This document shows, one piece after another, positions 1 to 6,025 of a stretch of DNA of 16,109 nt; position 1 is the first letter of the stretch, and the number at the start of each line of letters is the position of its first letter. The DNA is from an uncultured Opitutia bacterium (GTDB lineage: Bacteria > Verrucomicrobiota > Verrucomicrobiia > Opitutales > UBA953), in the NCBI GenBank assembly GCA_903910245.1, contig CAIVYX010000048.1, positions 1 through 16,109 of the forward strand. The letters run 5' to 3'. Position numbers and translations under genes: made by a program. Under the pieces are notes generated by a model that did not search any database, was not told where the DNA came from, and worked only from the letters and a program-made list of their open reading frames with translations.

Positions 1-63
1 CCCGCGGGGATAAGTTGCGGACGGCCAGCGGCCGGGCAGAGTGTCTTTCTCATAAGAAACTAA
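1..63. other. short upstream flank, no gene seen
   Basis: This is GC-rich sequence before the rmuC start. I see no convincing promoter, Shine-Dalgarno sequence or recognisable end of a preceding gene. The last bases before the ATG are AT-rich, without an AGGAG-like element. Confidence 0.4.
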
Positions 64-1440
64 ATGGAAACCTTCGTCCAAATCAGTCTCCTCCTCGCGG
101 TAATCGGTGTCCTCGCGTACCTCGCCTTCTTCAAATCCACCGGCTCGACGGTCGGTGACAACGGCAGCGAGCTACTCATCGTCGACCTGCGCCGTCAGCT
201 CGGCGAAGCGAACGCCACCGCCGAACGCGAACGGAACGCCAAGTCCGACGCTCTGTCGCGCGCTTCCGGCGCCGAGTCCGCCCGCAATGCCGCGGCCCAG
301 CAGCTCACCGAAGCCCTGCAGACGCACGGGCGCGCCATCGAACAGCTGCGCGTCGATAACACCAAGGCCCTCGCCGAGGCCGAAGCGCGCTACGCCAAGG
401 CCCTCGCCGATCTACGCATCACGTTCGAAAAGACCAGCACCGACGTCCTCAAGGGCATGGCGCCCGACGTCACTAAGGAGGTCTCCACCCGAGTGGAGCC
501 GCTGATCGCCCAGATCAACACCGCCCTAGAAAGCTACCGTAACGCGATGCAGCAAGGCCTCATCGGGCAAGGCGAAGCCATCGCCGCGGTCAACGCGCAG
601 ATGAAGCAAATCGGCGAAGCCACGAACCTCCTGGCGGCGAGCACCAATGACTTCACCTCTGTCCTCAAGTCTTCGCAGCATCGCGGGAAGTGGGGCGAGC
701 AGACCTTGCGCCGCGTCGTCGAAGCCGCCGGCCTAAGCTCTCTTTGCGATTTCACGGAGCAGTCCTCACAAGACGACACCCGCCCCGACCTGATCATCAA
801 CCTGCCGGAGAACCGCTGCGTCATCATCGACTCCAAGGTGCCGGAGTTCGACGTCGCGCTAGCCAACCAGGCCGCACCCAATCGCAAAGATCTCGTCAAG
901 GCCCACGCCGCCAAGCTCCGGGCCACCATCAAGGCCCTCGCCGCACGTAACTATCCGGCCGCGCAGGCCAAGGCGGAACGCAAGGCCTTCGATAAGGTCA
1001 TCCTGTTCCTGCCAGCCGAATCCCTCCTGAGCACCGCGCTCGAAGGAGACAACGATCTGATCATCGACGCTGGCAACGAGGGTATCCTGCTCGCGACCCC
1101 CGCCACGCTGATGGGCTTCCTCTCGGCCATCAACCTGACCTGGCAGCAGCACAAGCAAGCGGCGAATTCCGCGCAGATCGCTAACGAAGCCGCCGTGCTC
1201 TACGAGCGCGTCGTGACATTCATGACGCACTTCACCAAGGCGCGCCGCGGCCTGTCCTCGGCCGTGGACGCTTTCAACAGCGCCATCGGCAGCTATGAAG
1301 ATCGCGTCCGCCCCCAAGGGCGCGAAGTGCTGGCGCTAGGTGTCGCCCAAGGCTCCGATGCCCTAGAGAAAATCGAGAAGATCACTGGCGGCGTCCGTAA
1401 GCCGGACGGCGAAGAAGAAGACGCTGCGCCCTCGGCCTGA
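64..1440 (+). CDS. rmuC: RmuC family DNA recombination protein
   Basis: 458-residue protein of the RmuC family. These proteins limit recombination at inverted repeats or short homologies and are thought to have a nuclease-like fold; the molecular activity is poorly defined. A membrane helix covers residues 5-24. An Ala/Glu/Arg-rich predicted coiled coil covers about 40-130. The conserved RmuC core follows, with the hallmark RGKWGEQTLRRVVEAAGL at 207-224, then PDLIINLP and VIIDSKVP (about 241-260), and a C-terminal segment ending ALEKIEKI. Length and domain order are usual for the family. The ATG at 64 is directly followed by the membrane anchor, which supports this start; no Shine-Dalgarno is evident. 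The gene stands alone, and its stop lies 13 bp from the 3' end of a convergent tRNA gene. The acidic tail after about residue 440 is not conserved in the family. Confidence 0.95.
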   Translation: METFVQISLLLAVIGVLAYLAFFKSTGSTVGDNGSELLIVDLRRQLGEANATAERERNAKSDALSRASGAESARNAAAQQLTEALQTHGRAIEQLRVDNTKALAEAEARYAKALADLRITFEKTSTDVLKGMAPDVTKEVSTRVEPLIAQINTALESYRNAMQQGLIGQGEAIAAVNAQMKQIGEATNLLAASTNDFTSVLKSSQHRGKWGEQTLRRVVEAAGLSSLCDFTEQSSQDDTRPDLIINLPENRCVIIDSKVPEFDVALANQAAPNRKDLVKAHAAKLRATIKALAARNYPAAQAKAERKAFDKVILFLPAESLLSTALEGDNDLIIDAGNEGILLATPATLMGFLSAINLTWQQHKQAANSAQIANEAAVLYERVVTFMTHFTKARRGLSSAVDAFNSAIGSYEDRVRPQGREVLALGVAQGSDALEKIEKITGGVRKPDGEEEDAAPSA

Positions 1441-1453
1441 GCCGGAGTCCTGC

Positions 1454-1529
1454 TGGTGGAGCCGATGAGGTTCGAACTCACGGCCTCGTCATTGCGAACG
1501 ACGCGCTCTACCAACTGAGCTACGGCCCC
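1454..1529 (-). tRNA. tRNA-Ala (anticodon CGC)
   Basis: Read on the minus strand this folds as a complete cloverleaf. The acceptor GGGGCCG pairs with CGGCTCC and includes the G3:U70 wobble that defines alanine tRNAs. D-arm GCTC/GAGC, anticodon stem CGTCG/TGACG with loop TTCGCAA (anticodon CGC, reading GCG), and T-arm GTGAG/CTCAT around TTCGAAC all pair. The mature body is 1457-1529, discriminator A is at 1457, and the CCA is encoded at 1454-1456. GCG is a heavily used Ala codon in this GC-rich window. The gene converges on rmuC. Confidence 0.95.
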
Positions 1530-1545
1530 AAACAGCAGGAGGATG

Positions 1546-1574
1546 AGGGAAGCCTCCTCCGTTAGGTCGGTCAA
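1546..1574 (-). promoter_or_regulatory. possible promoter of tRNA-Ala
   Basis: On the minus strand, TTGACC (1569-1574) is followed after 17 bp by TTCCCT (1546-1551). This would start transcription roughly 10 nt before the tRNA 5' end. The -35 fits five of six consensus bases and the -10 is poor. The geometry resembles that upstream of the tRNA-Pro gene in this window. Confidence 0.25.
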
Positions 1575-1638
1575 GGTTTAGATACCTGTCGCCTTGCTTC
1601 GGGTTGGTTTAGGCCTAAGTTCAAGAGTCCTCATCACC

Positions 1639-2298
1639 ATGCGCGTAGCCAAAGAAACCGTCGTCGCCATCGAATACACCCTGAAGGACGACCAGGGCAA
1701 CATCATCGACGCCTCCGGCGATCGCGGCCCGATGGAGTATCTCCACGGCGCCCAGAACATCATCCCCGGCCTCGAGCAGGGCGTCGACGGCCTTGTCGCC
1801 GGCGACACCAAGAGCGTCCTCGTCCCGCCGCAGCTCGGCTACGGCGAATACAGCGAGAAACTCCTCCAGCTGGTCCCGCTCAACGCGTTTGGCGCGAACA
1901 CGCCGCAGATTGGCATGCGTTTCCACGCCGAGACCAACCTGGGCATGCGCGTTCTCACGATCAAGAAGATCGAAGGCGAAGAAGTCACCCTCGACGGCAA
2001 CCATGAGCTCGCCGGCAAGACCCTGCATTTTGATATCAAGGTTGTGTCCGTCCGCGCGGCCGAACTCACCGAACTCTCCCACGGCCACCCGCACCAGTCC
2101 GGCGGCTGCTGCGGCGGCGGCGGTTGCGGTTCGGGCGAGAGCTCCGAAGGCGGTTGCTGCTCCACCGGCGAATCCTCCGAAGGTGGCTGCTGTTCCACTG
2201 AAGAAGGCGCGTCGGCCGGCGGTTGCTGCTCCACCGAACAGCCTGTCGCCCAGCAGCAAGGTGGCTGCGGTTCCGGTGGCTGCGGTTGCTCGGCCTGA
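1639..2298 (+). CDS. slyD: SlyD-like FKBP-type peptidyl-prolyl cis-trans isomerase with Cys-rich tail
   Basis: 219 residues. SlyD proteins are cytoplasmic prolyl isomerases and folding chaperones that bind divalent metals, especially nickel, through a C-terminal tail. Residues 1-65 are the first part of the FKBP domain (YTLKDDQGNIIDAS, MEYLHGAQNIIPGLEQG). Residues 66-130 are the insert-in-flap chaperone domain (YGEYSEKLLQLVP). The FKBP domain closes with LDGNHELAGKTLHFDIKVV. The tail from about 148 has an HGHPH motif and 12 cysteines arranged as GGCC, GGCCST and GGCGC repeats, while the first 156 residues contain none. A TTG 45 bp upstream is in frame, but the family begins almost at the ATG used here. 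The nearby terminator shows a single-gene unit. The metal-binding role is inferred from SlyD homologues. Confidence 0.93.
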   Translation: MRVAKETVVAIEYTLKDDQGNIIDASGDRGPMEYLHGAQNIIPGLEQGVDGLVAGDTKSVLVPPQLGYGEYSEKLLQLVPLNAFGANTPQIGMRFHAETNLGMRVLTIKKIEGEEVTLDGNHELAGKTLHFDIKVVSVRAAELTELSHGHPHQSGGCCGGGGCGSGESSEGGCCSTGESSEGGCCSTEEGASAGGCCSTEQPVAQQQGGCGSGGCGCSA

Positions 2299-2320
2299 AC
2301 CCACGGAGCGACTCCTTCCC

Positions 2321-2350
2321 AAAGGCCGCCCGTTTGGGCGGCCTTTCTAT
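2321..2350 (+). terminator. intrinsic terminator after the FKBP gene
   Basis: Perfect 11-bp inverted repeat, AAAGGCCGCCC (2321-2331) and GGGCGGCCTTT (2336-2346), with a GTTT loop, then TTTCTATT. It lies 23 bp after the FKBP stop. The T-tract is interrupted but acceptable. Confidence 0.85.
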
Positions 2351-2363
2351 TGGACTAGGTCGT

Positions 2364-2369
2364 TATAAT
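2364..2369 (+). promoter_or_regulatory. -10 element of a probable promoter
   Basis: Exact TATAAT in the gap between the terminator and the next gene. No good -35 lies 16-18 bp upstream. Transcription would begin near 2376 and give a leader of about 27 nt to the ATG at 2403, or 57 nt to the ATG at 2433. Confidence 0.45.
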
Positions 2370-2402
2370 CCCTCGGCAGTTTTATTCTGACTGTATATTG
2401 TA

Positions 2403-2873
2403 ATGGCTACGGGCCGCAGGCATTCCTTGGTCATGCGAACCTTCCTCCTCCTGCTCCTCGGAGCCGTCACGGCCTCGGCGATCCCTAGCCAGCGCGACAC
2501 CCTTGGGGCCGCCAAGCGCGACGCCCAGAGCGTCTATACCGCGGCGCAGCGGACGCAGGACAAGGCCCAGTTCGCGGAAGCCATCACCCGGCTCCAGACG
2601 GTGGGAGACCTGGTAATCAGGGCGAACAACGCGGCCATGAGCGCCATCAAGCCCGGCTACCCGATTGACATTAAGAGCCTGCAAGCTCGACAGACTTGGG
2701 ACAAGAAGATGGGCGACATCCGCCGGACACTGAGCGAAGCCAACCGGGAGATTGCTGCCTTCGTGGTGCCTTCGGAAATGACCCCGGTAGGAATCCGGGC
2801 CGTTGATGCGTTGGTCCGCTCGATTGATAAGGCCATCGAGGTGCATCACGCCTCCTGCCAGAATATCCGCTGA
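2403..2873 (+). CDS. small predicted secreted protein, function unknown
   Basis: 156 residues; I do not recognise the family. The N-terminus looks like a Sec signal peptide: positive residues (RRH, MRT), a Leu-rich core FLLLLLGAV, and a likely cleavage site after TASA. The mature part is mostly predicted alpha-helix, Ala/Gln/Arg-rich, with one cysteine near the C-terminus (SCQNIR). An alternative ATG at 2433 begins MRTFLLLLL and would give a shorter signal peptide; neither start has a clear Shine-Dalgarno. The gene has its own -10 and lies between two strong terminators, so it is probably transcribed alone. It is likely a periplasmic helical protein. The reading frame is credible because of the signal peptide and terminator context. 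Confidence 0.75.
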   Translation: MATGRRHSLVMRTFLLLLLGAVTASAIPSQRDTLGAAKRDAQSVYTAAQRTQDKAQFAEAITRLQTVGDLVIRANNAAMSAIKPGYPIDIKSLQARQTWDKKMGDIRRTLSEANREIAAFVVPSEMTPVGIRAVDALVRSIDKAIEVHHASCQNIR

Positions 2874-2893
2874 CCAATCGCTCAAGCTGACCG

Positions 2894-2925
2894 AAAAGAC
2901 CCCGGAAAGCCGGGGTCTTTTTATT
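2894..2925 (+). terminator. strong intrinsic terminator
   Basis: Perfect 12-bp stem, AAAAGACCCCGG (2894-2905) and CCGGGGTCTTTT (2910-2921), with an AAAG loop, running into TTTTTATT. It lies 20 bp after the stop of the predicted secreted protein. Confidence 0.92.
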
Positions 2926-2966
2926 GCCCATAGTCAGCGAAGCGGCAGGCTGACGTCACCCCGCGC

Positions 2967-4277
2967 ATGAATTCTGCCCCTATCCATGCTCGCGACCTAA
3001 CGCCTGGGCAGACGCGTGTCTCGATCGCGATCATCGCGGTACTGTTCTTCATCTTCGGCTTCGTGTCGTGGGTGAACGCGATCCTCATCCCCTACTTCAA
3101 GATTGGCTGCGAGCTGACGCACTTCGAAGCATACCTGGTCACGTTTGCTTTCTACATCTCTTACCTCGTGTTCTCGATGCCGGCCGCGCACCTGCTCAAG
3201 CGCACCGGCTTCAAGCGCGGGATGATGATCGGCTTCTGGGTCATGGCGGCGGGTGCCTTCCTCTTCATCCCCGCGGCGATGACGCGCACCTACGGTATCT
3301 TCCTCGGCGGCCTCTTCACGCTGGGCGCCGGCTTGGCGATCCTGCAGACGGCGGCGAATCCTTATATCACCATCCTGGGGTCCAAGGAGACCGCCGCGCG
3401 CCGCATCTGCGTGATGGGAATCTGCAACAAGGGCGCCGGCATCCTCGCGCCGATCGTCTTCGCGGCGGTGGTGTTCAAGGTCACCGACACCGATCTCTTC
3501 GCGAGCCTCGCGACGATGGCGCCGGCCGAGAAAGCCGCCGCGCTCGACGAACTCATCCGACGCGTCGTCGTGCCCTACGCTTGGGTAGGGTCGGCGCTTC
3601 TCGTGCTCGGGTTCCTTGTCCGCTTCTCGCCGCTCCCCGAGATCGACACCGAACATGAGACCGCCGAGGTCGCCGAAGCCAACGCCGCCAAGACCGGCAT
3701 CCTGCAATTCCCACACCTCATTCTCGGCGCACTCGGCATCTTCCTGCACGTCGGGGCCTCGGTGATCTCCGTCGACACCATCATTCCCTACGCCCAATCG
3801 ATGGGCCTACCCTTGCTCGAGGCCAAGATCTTCCCGTCGTACGTGCTGACCGCGATGATCTGCGGCTATATCGTCGGCATCACGCTCATTCCGCGATGGG
3901 TCTCGCAACTCGCCATGCTGCGCTTCTGTACGAGCCTCGGCGTTGGACTATCCTTGCTGATCGTGACGACGCACGGGTCAGTCCGATTCCTCGGACACGC
4001 CACGGATATCTCCCTGTGGTTCGTGGTCCTCCTCGGCTTCGCCAACTCGCTGACTTGGGCCGGCATCTGGCCGCTGGCATTGGACGGACTCGGCCGCTTC
4101 ACCAAAGTCGGCGCTTCCGTGATGATTATGGGCCTCTGCGGTAACGCCATCCTGCCGCTCGGCTACGGCTGGCTGGCGGACCATTATTCCGTGCGCTCAG
4201 CCTACTGGATCATCCTGCCCTGCTATCTGTATCTGACTTATTACGCGGTGATCGGGCATAAGAAACGTAGCTGGTAG
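2967..4277 (+). CDS. MFS sugar transporter, FucP/GluP (fucose or glucose/galactose:H+ symporter) family
   Basis: 436-residue inner-membrane protein with about 12 hydrophobic segments, of the FucP/GluP branch of the major facilitator superfamily. Members import hexoses such as L-fucose, glucose or galactose with protons. Family signatures include FFIFGFVSWVNAILIPYFK (about 27-45), LKRTGFKRGMMIGFWVMA, GAGLAILQTAANPYITILG and RRICVMGICNKGAGILAPIVF. The length is normal. The start is the first ATG, preceding a short cytoplasmic leader (residues 1-17). No sugar-catabolic or regulator gene is adjacent, so the exact substrate cannot be read from context. It follows a terminator and therefore needs its own promoter, which I could not locate in the 41-bp gap. 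Confidence 0.9.
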   Translation: MNSAPIHARDLTPGQTRVSIAIIAVLFFIFGFVSWVNAILIPYFKIGCELTHFEAYLVTFAFYISYLVFSMPAAHLLKRTGFKRGMMIGFWVMAAGAFLFIPAAMTRTYGIFLGGLFTLGAGLAILQTAANPYITILGSKETAARRICVMGICNKGAGILAPIVFAAVVFKVTDTDLFASLATMAPAEKAAALDELIRRVVVPYAWVGSALLVLGFLVRFSPLPEIDTEHETAEVAEANAAKTGILQFPHLILGALGIFLHVGASVISVDTIIPYAQSMGLPLLEAKIFPSYVLTAMICGYIVGITLIPRWVSQLAMLRFCTSLGVGLSLLIVTTHGSVRFLGHATDISLWFVVLLGFANSLTWAGIWPLALDGLGRFTKVGASVMIMGLCGNAILPLGYGWLADHYSVRSAYWIILPCYLYLTYYAVIGHKKRSW

Positions 4278-4300
4278 AGGCGCGGCGCGATACATCGTTA

Positions 4301-4543
4301 GTTGAACCGTTGACCAGTGGGCCAGTTGGCCGGAGGCGACAACTAGCTGGCCAGTTGACAAGTTGACGAGTGGGCAAGGGAGGCAGAGTGAAGATGAACT
4401 AGAGGCACGGAGGCTCAGAGGCTCGGTGGACCAGAGCGAGTCAGCACTAGTTGACACGTTGACAAGTGGACCAGTGGACAAGAGCGCGGCTTAAAAGCCG
4501 CGAGGGGGCAAGTGGGCACGGTGACACGTGGACAAGAGGGTAA
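4301..4543. repeat. degenerate 8-bp repeat array (consensus GTKGRCMA)
   Basis: Octamers in one orientation occur in blocks. Block 1 (4301-4332): GTTGAACC, GTTGACCA, GTGGGCCA, GTTGGCCG. Block 2 (4354-4377): GTTGACAA, GTTGACGA, GTGGGCAA. A single GTGGACCA lies at 4426-4433. Block 4 (4450-4481): GTTGACAC, GTTGACAA, GTGGACCA, GTGGACAA. Block 5 (4512-4535): GTGGGCAC, GGTGACAC, GTGGACAA. Units within a block abut exactly. Spacers are G-rich and may be decayed units; the distances 4354 to 4426 and 4426 to 4450 are multiples of 8. Function unknown. Confidence 0.85.
4485..4502. repeat. short perfect palindromic hairpin inside the octamer array
   Basis: CGCGGCTT (4485-4492) and AAGCCGCG (4495-4502) around AA can form an 8-bp stem, or more realistically a 5- to 6-bp stem with an A/T loop. 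No T-tract follows, so it is not a typical terminator. Confidence 0.6.
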
Positions 4544-4555
4544 AGGCCTAGCTCA

Positions 4556-4628
4556 AAGGGGAACCGGAGACCGGACGATCGGCTGAGGCATATGTCCTCA
4601 GCTAACATTCCGGTTTCCGGTCTCCCTT
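4556..4628. repeat. long composite hairpin
   Basis: The outer 20-bp arms (4556-4575 and 4609-4628) pair at all but three positions, two of which would be G-U. They enclose a perfect 7-bp inner stem, GCTGAGG (4582-4588) and CCTCAGC (4596-4602), with a 7-nt loop. The right arm is followed by GGTTTTGCG, a weak T-run. It could be a transcription terminator, a structured RNA or a small mobile palindromic element. The strand cannot be assigned. Confidence 0.7.
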
Positions 4629-4693
4629 GGTTTTGCGTGAGCCCAATTACAGGCTAGGTCGTGACGCGGTCCCGACCCTACCCATTTGCAGCT

Positions 4694-4753
4694 CATCTAT
4701 TCAGCCATCGATGCAGTCCTCAACGCTGCCCTCAATTCAGTCCTCTATTCTTC
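4694..4753. repeat. five-copy degenerate 12-bp tandem repeat
   Basis: Five abutting 12-mers: CATCTATTCAGC, CATCGATGCAGT, CCTCAACGCTGC, CCTCAATTCAGT, CCTCTATTCTTC. A possible decayed sixth copy lies just before, at about 4682-4693. The array ends at 4753, immediately before the stop codon (4754-4756, minus strand) of the OsmC-family gene. It is richer in A/T than its surroundings. Confidence 0.75.
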
Positions 4754-5161
4754 CTACCACACCCATGTCAGGGCGATTTCGACGTCGGGATGGAGCGACT
4801 GTTTTACGGGGCAAGCATTGGCGGCGCGGATGAGACGATCACGCAGGTCTTCGGCGATGCCCGCGGGCATGTGGATGGTCGCCTCGAGCTTCGCGATACG
4901 GCGCGGCGGCTGAGCGGTCATGTGTTTCTCGACGTCGACGCGGAGGCCGCGGAAGTCCAATGCGAGTCCCTTGGCTTGGATCCCGAGGATCGTCATGATA
5001 CAGGTCGCGAGTGAAGTCGCTGTCAGGTCGGTCGGTGAGAACGACTCGCCCTTGCCGTGGTTGTCGACCGGCGCGTCGGTATGCAGGACCGTGCCGGAGG
5101 GACCGTGGGTGGCACGCACGCGGAGGTCGCCGAGGTATTCGCAGGAGATTTTGACGCCCAT
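4754..5161 (-). CDS. OsmC/Ohr family protein
   Basis: 135 residues. OsmC/Ohr proteins are dimeric thiol peroxidases that reduce organic hydroperoxides using two cysteines. The reactive-Cys helix ATSLATCIMTILG gives C54 and the second Cys is C117 in ANACPVKQSL. The N-terminal beta region includes GPSGTVLHTDAP and GESFSPTDL, typical of the YhfA-like branch. The open frame extends about 118 codons further upstream, but that stretch runs antisense through the ferredoxin gene and the terminator; the ATG at 5161 begins MGVKISCEYLGD as in the family. Cytoplasmic. The upstream neighbour on the same strand is a ferredoxin, separated by a terminator, so it is probably expressed separately. Substrate and electron donor cannot be read from sequence. 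Confidence 0.9.
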   Translation of the reverse strand: MGVKISCEYLGDLRVRATHGPSGTVLHTDAPVDNHGKGESFSPTDLTATSLATCIMTILGIQAKGLALDFRGLRVDVEKHMTAQPPRRIAKLEATIHMPAGIAEDLRDRLIRAANACPVKQSLHPDVEIALTWVW

Positions 5162-5196
5162 GGGCGGAAGTGTGGCGAAGTCACGGCGGCCCCCAA

Positions 5197-5222
5197 ACAA
5201 AAAGCCCCGAAGTCCGGGGCTT
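5197..5222 (-). terminator. intrinsic terminator after the ferredoxin gene
   Basis: Minus-strand stem AAGCCCCG/CGGGGCTT (arms at 5215-5222 and 5202-5209) with a 5-nt loop, followed by TTTTTGTTT. It lies 21 bp after the ferredoxin stop and 36 bp before the OsmC start. Confidence 0.88.
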
Positions 5223-5243
5223 GCGGAGGAATCGCTGGAGCGA

Positions 5244-5477
5244 TTATTCGCCGTCCTTACCGATGGCGTCGACCGGGCAGCCTTCGAGGGCTTCCATGCA
5301 CTTGTCGATGCCTTCCTGGTCCGTCGGCTGGGCGAAGACGTAGGAATAGCCGCCATCGTCCTGGCGAACGAAGGACTTCGGCGCAGTCTCGCGGCAGAGG
5401 TCACAGTCGATGCACTGCGAATCCACGTAGAATTTGCCCGTGACGCTTTCGGGACGCTTGTCATTCTTGTCGGCCAT
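5244..5477 (-). CDS. 4Fe-4S ferredoxin
   Basis: 77-residue cytoplasmic electron carrier with one predicted [4Fe-4S] cluster. Cluster motif CIDCDLC gives C22, C25 and C28, and GCPVDAI gives the fourth ligand C67. An extra Cys (C60, in DKCMEALEGCP) is the only other one, so the disulfide found in some single-cluster ferredoxins cannot form. It has no second CxxCxxC, hence it is a single-cluster type. The protein is acidic, as usual for ferredoxins. Its own promoter lies just upstream and a terminator just downstream, so it is a monocistronic unit. The redox partner is unknown; the adjacent OsmC gene is only a positional association. Confidence 0.92.
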   Translation of the reverse strand: MADKNDKRPESVTGKFYVDSQCIDCDLCRETAPKSFVRQDDGGYSYVFAQPTDQEGIDKCMEALEGCPVDAIGKDGE

Positions 5478-5485
5478 AGGGTTTG

Positions 5486-5515
5486 ATTAATTGGAAGGCA
5501 GGTGGCGGCTGTCAA
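5486..5515 (-). promoter_or_regulatory. probable promoter of the ferredoxin gene
   Basis: Minus strand: a perfect -35 TTGACA (5510-5515), an 18-bp spacer and ATTAAT (5486-5491), which matches four of six -10 bases. Only 8 nt separate the -10 from the ATG at 5477, so the expected start site falls on or within a few bases of the start codon. No Shine-Dalgarno is present. Confidence 0.6.
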
Positions 5516-5524
5516 GAATCCGCG

Positions 5525-5971
5525 TCAGTTCGCAGGCAGCAGGACGATTAACCGGTGGCGAAAGCCGTCGCGGCCGGCCAGATAGGCGGCCGAAAGGCGG
5601 TCCGAGGTGGCGAAGGTCACCTCAATGGTGCCGTCGGGCGTCAGATTCGGGCGGAGCCCCGGTCCGGTCTGCCGATCGAAAGCCGTGAGCGGGCGGGCGG
5701 TGACCGTGGCGACCGGTAGTTCGTGTTCCTGCAGGATGACGAAGCGGATGCGGCCGCGGGTGGCGGCGTCGACTCCGTCCCAGCAGAAGAGCTGCTCCAT
5801 GGCGATCGCGTCATGCGTCTCGTAAGCCTGACGGAGATCGTCGGCCAGGGCGCGAAGGCTCCGCGCATTCCACCAGCCCCATGCAACGACCAGCGCGACG
5901 CCGAGCAAAAGGCCCACCAACGCCGCGGAGAGGCGACGGAGCCAAGGATGGCGGAGGAAGAGTTGCAGCAC
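5525..5971 (-). CDS. single-pass membrane protein, function unknown
   Basis: I do not recognise the family. The open frame extends upstream to 6106, but that part overlaps the start of purM on the other strand and reads as low-conservation sequence. I prefer the GTG at 5971 (148 residues, MLQLFLRHPWLRRL); a GTG at 6016 is also possible. A positively charged stretch, RHPWLRRL, precedes one membrane helix (about 13-34, ending VAWGWW). A soluble domain of about 110 residues follows, with a helical segment (RALADDLRQAYETHD) and beta-rich sequence (GTIEVTFATSDR, FRHRLIVLLPAN). By the positive-inside rule the C-terminal domain would be outside the cytoplasm. It contains a single Cys. Its end lies 9 bp from the ferredoxin promoter. 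Confidence 0.65.
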   Translation of the reverse strand: MLQLFLRHPWLRRLSAALVGLLLGVALVVAWGWWNARSLRALADDLRQAYETHDAIAMEQLFCWDGVDAATRGRIRFVILQEHELPVATVTARPLTAFDRQTGPGLRPNLTPDGTIEVTFATSDRLSAAYLAGRDGFRHRLIVLLPAN

Positions 5972-6025
5972 GTGGGAGAAGGGCGTTGACCGAATAGCAG
6001 GGTCGGAGATATGCACGCAAGAGTC

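Noticed and set aside
1594..1638. TTG start extending the SlyD-like protein by 15 residues
   Set aside because: SlyD proteins start almost directly at the first FKBP strand; the extension has no similarity.
1621..2322. Long minus-strand open frame opposite the FKBP gene
   Set aside because: It mirrors the GC-rich codon pattern and the Cys/Gly repeat of the real gene; low-complexity Ala/Gly/Thr product and no homology.
4197..4481. Minus-strand frame covering the octamer array
   Set aside because: The repetitive Leu/Val/Ser/Thr product is only a translation of the 8-bp repeat, and the frame overlaps the transporter gene.
4301..4543. CRISPR array
   Set aside because: Units are 8 bp, degenerate and abutting; there are no uniform repeats of 24-40 bp, no spacers and no cas genes.
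5162..5515. Upstream extension of the OsmC frame to 253 residues
   Set aside because: The extra 118 residues run through the terminator and read the ferredoxin gene in another frame; the family begins at the ATG at 5161.
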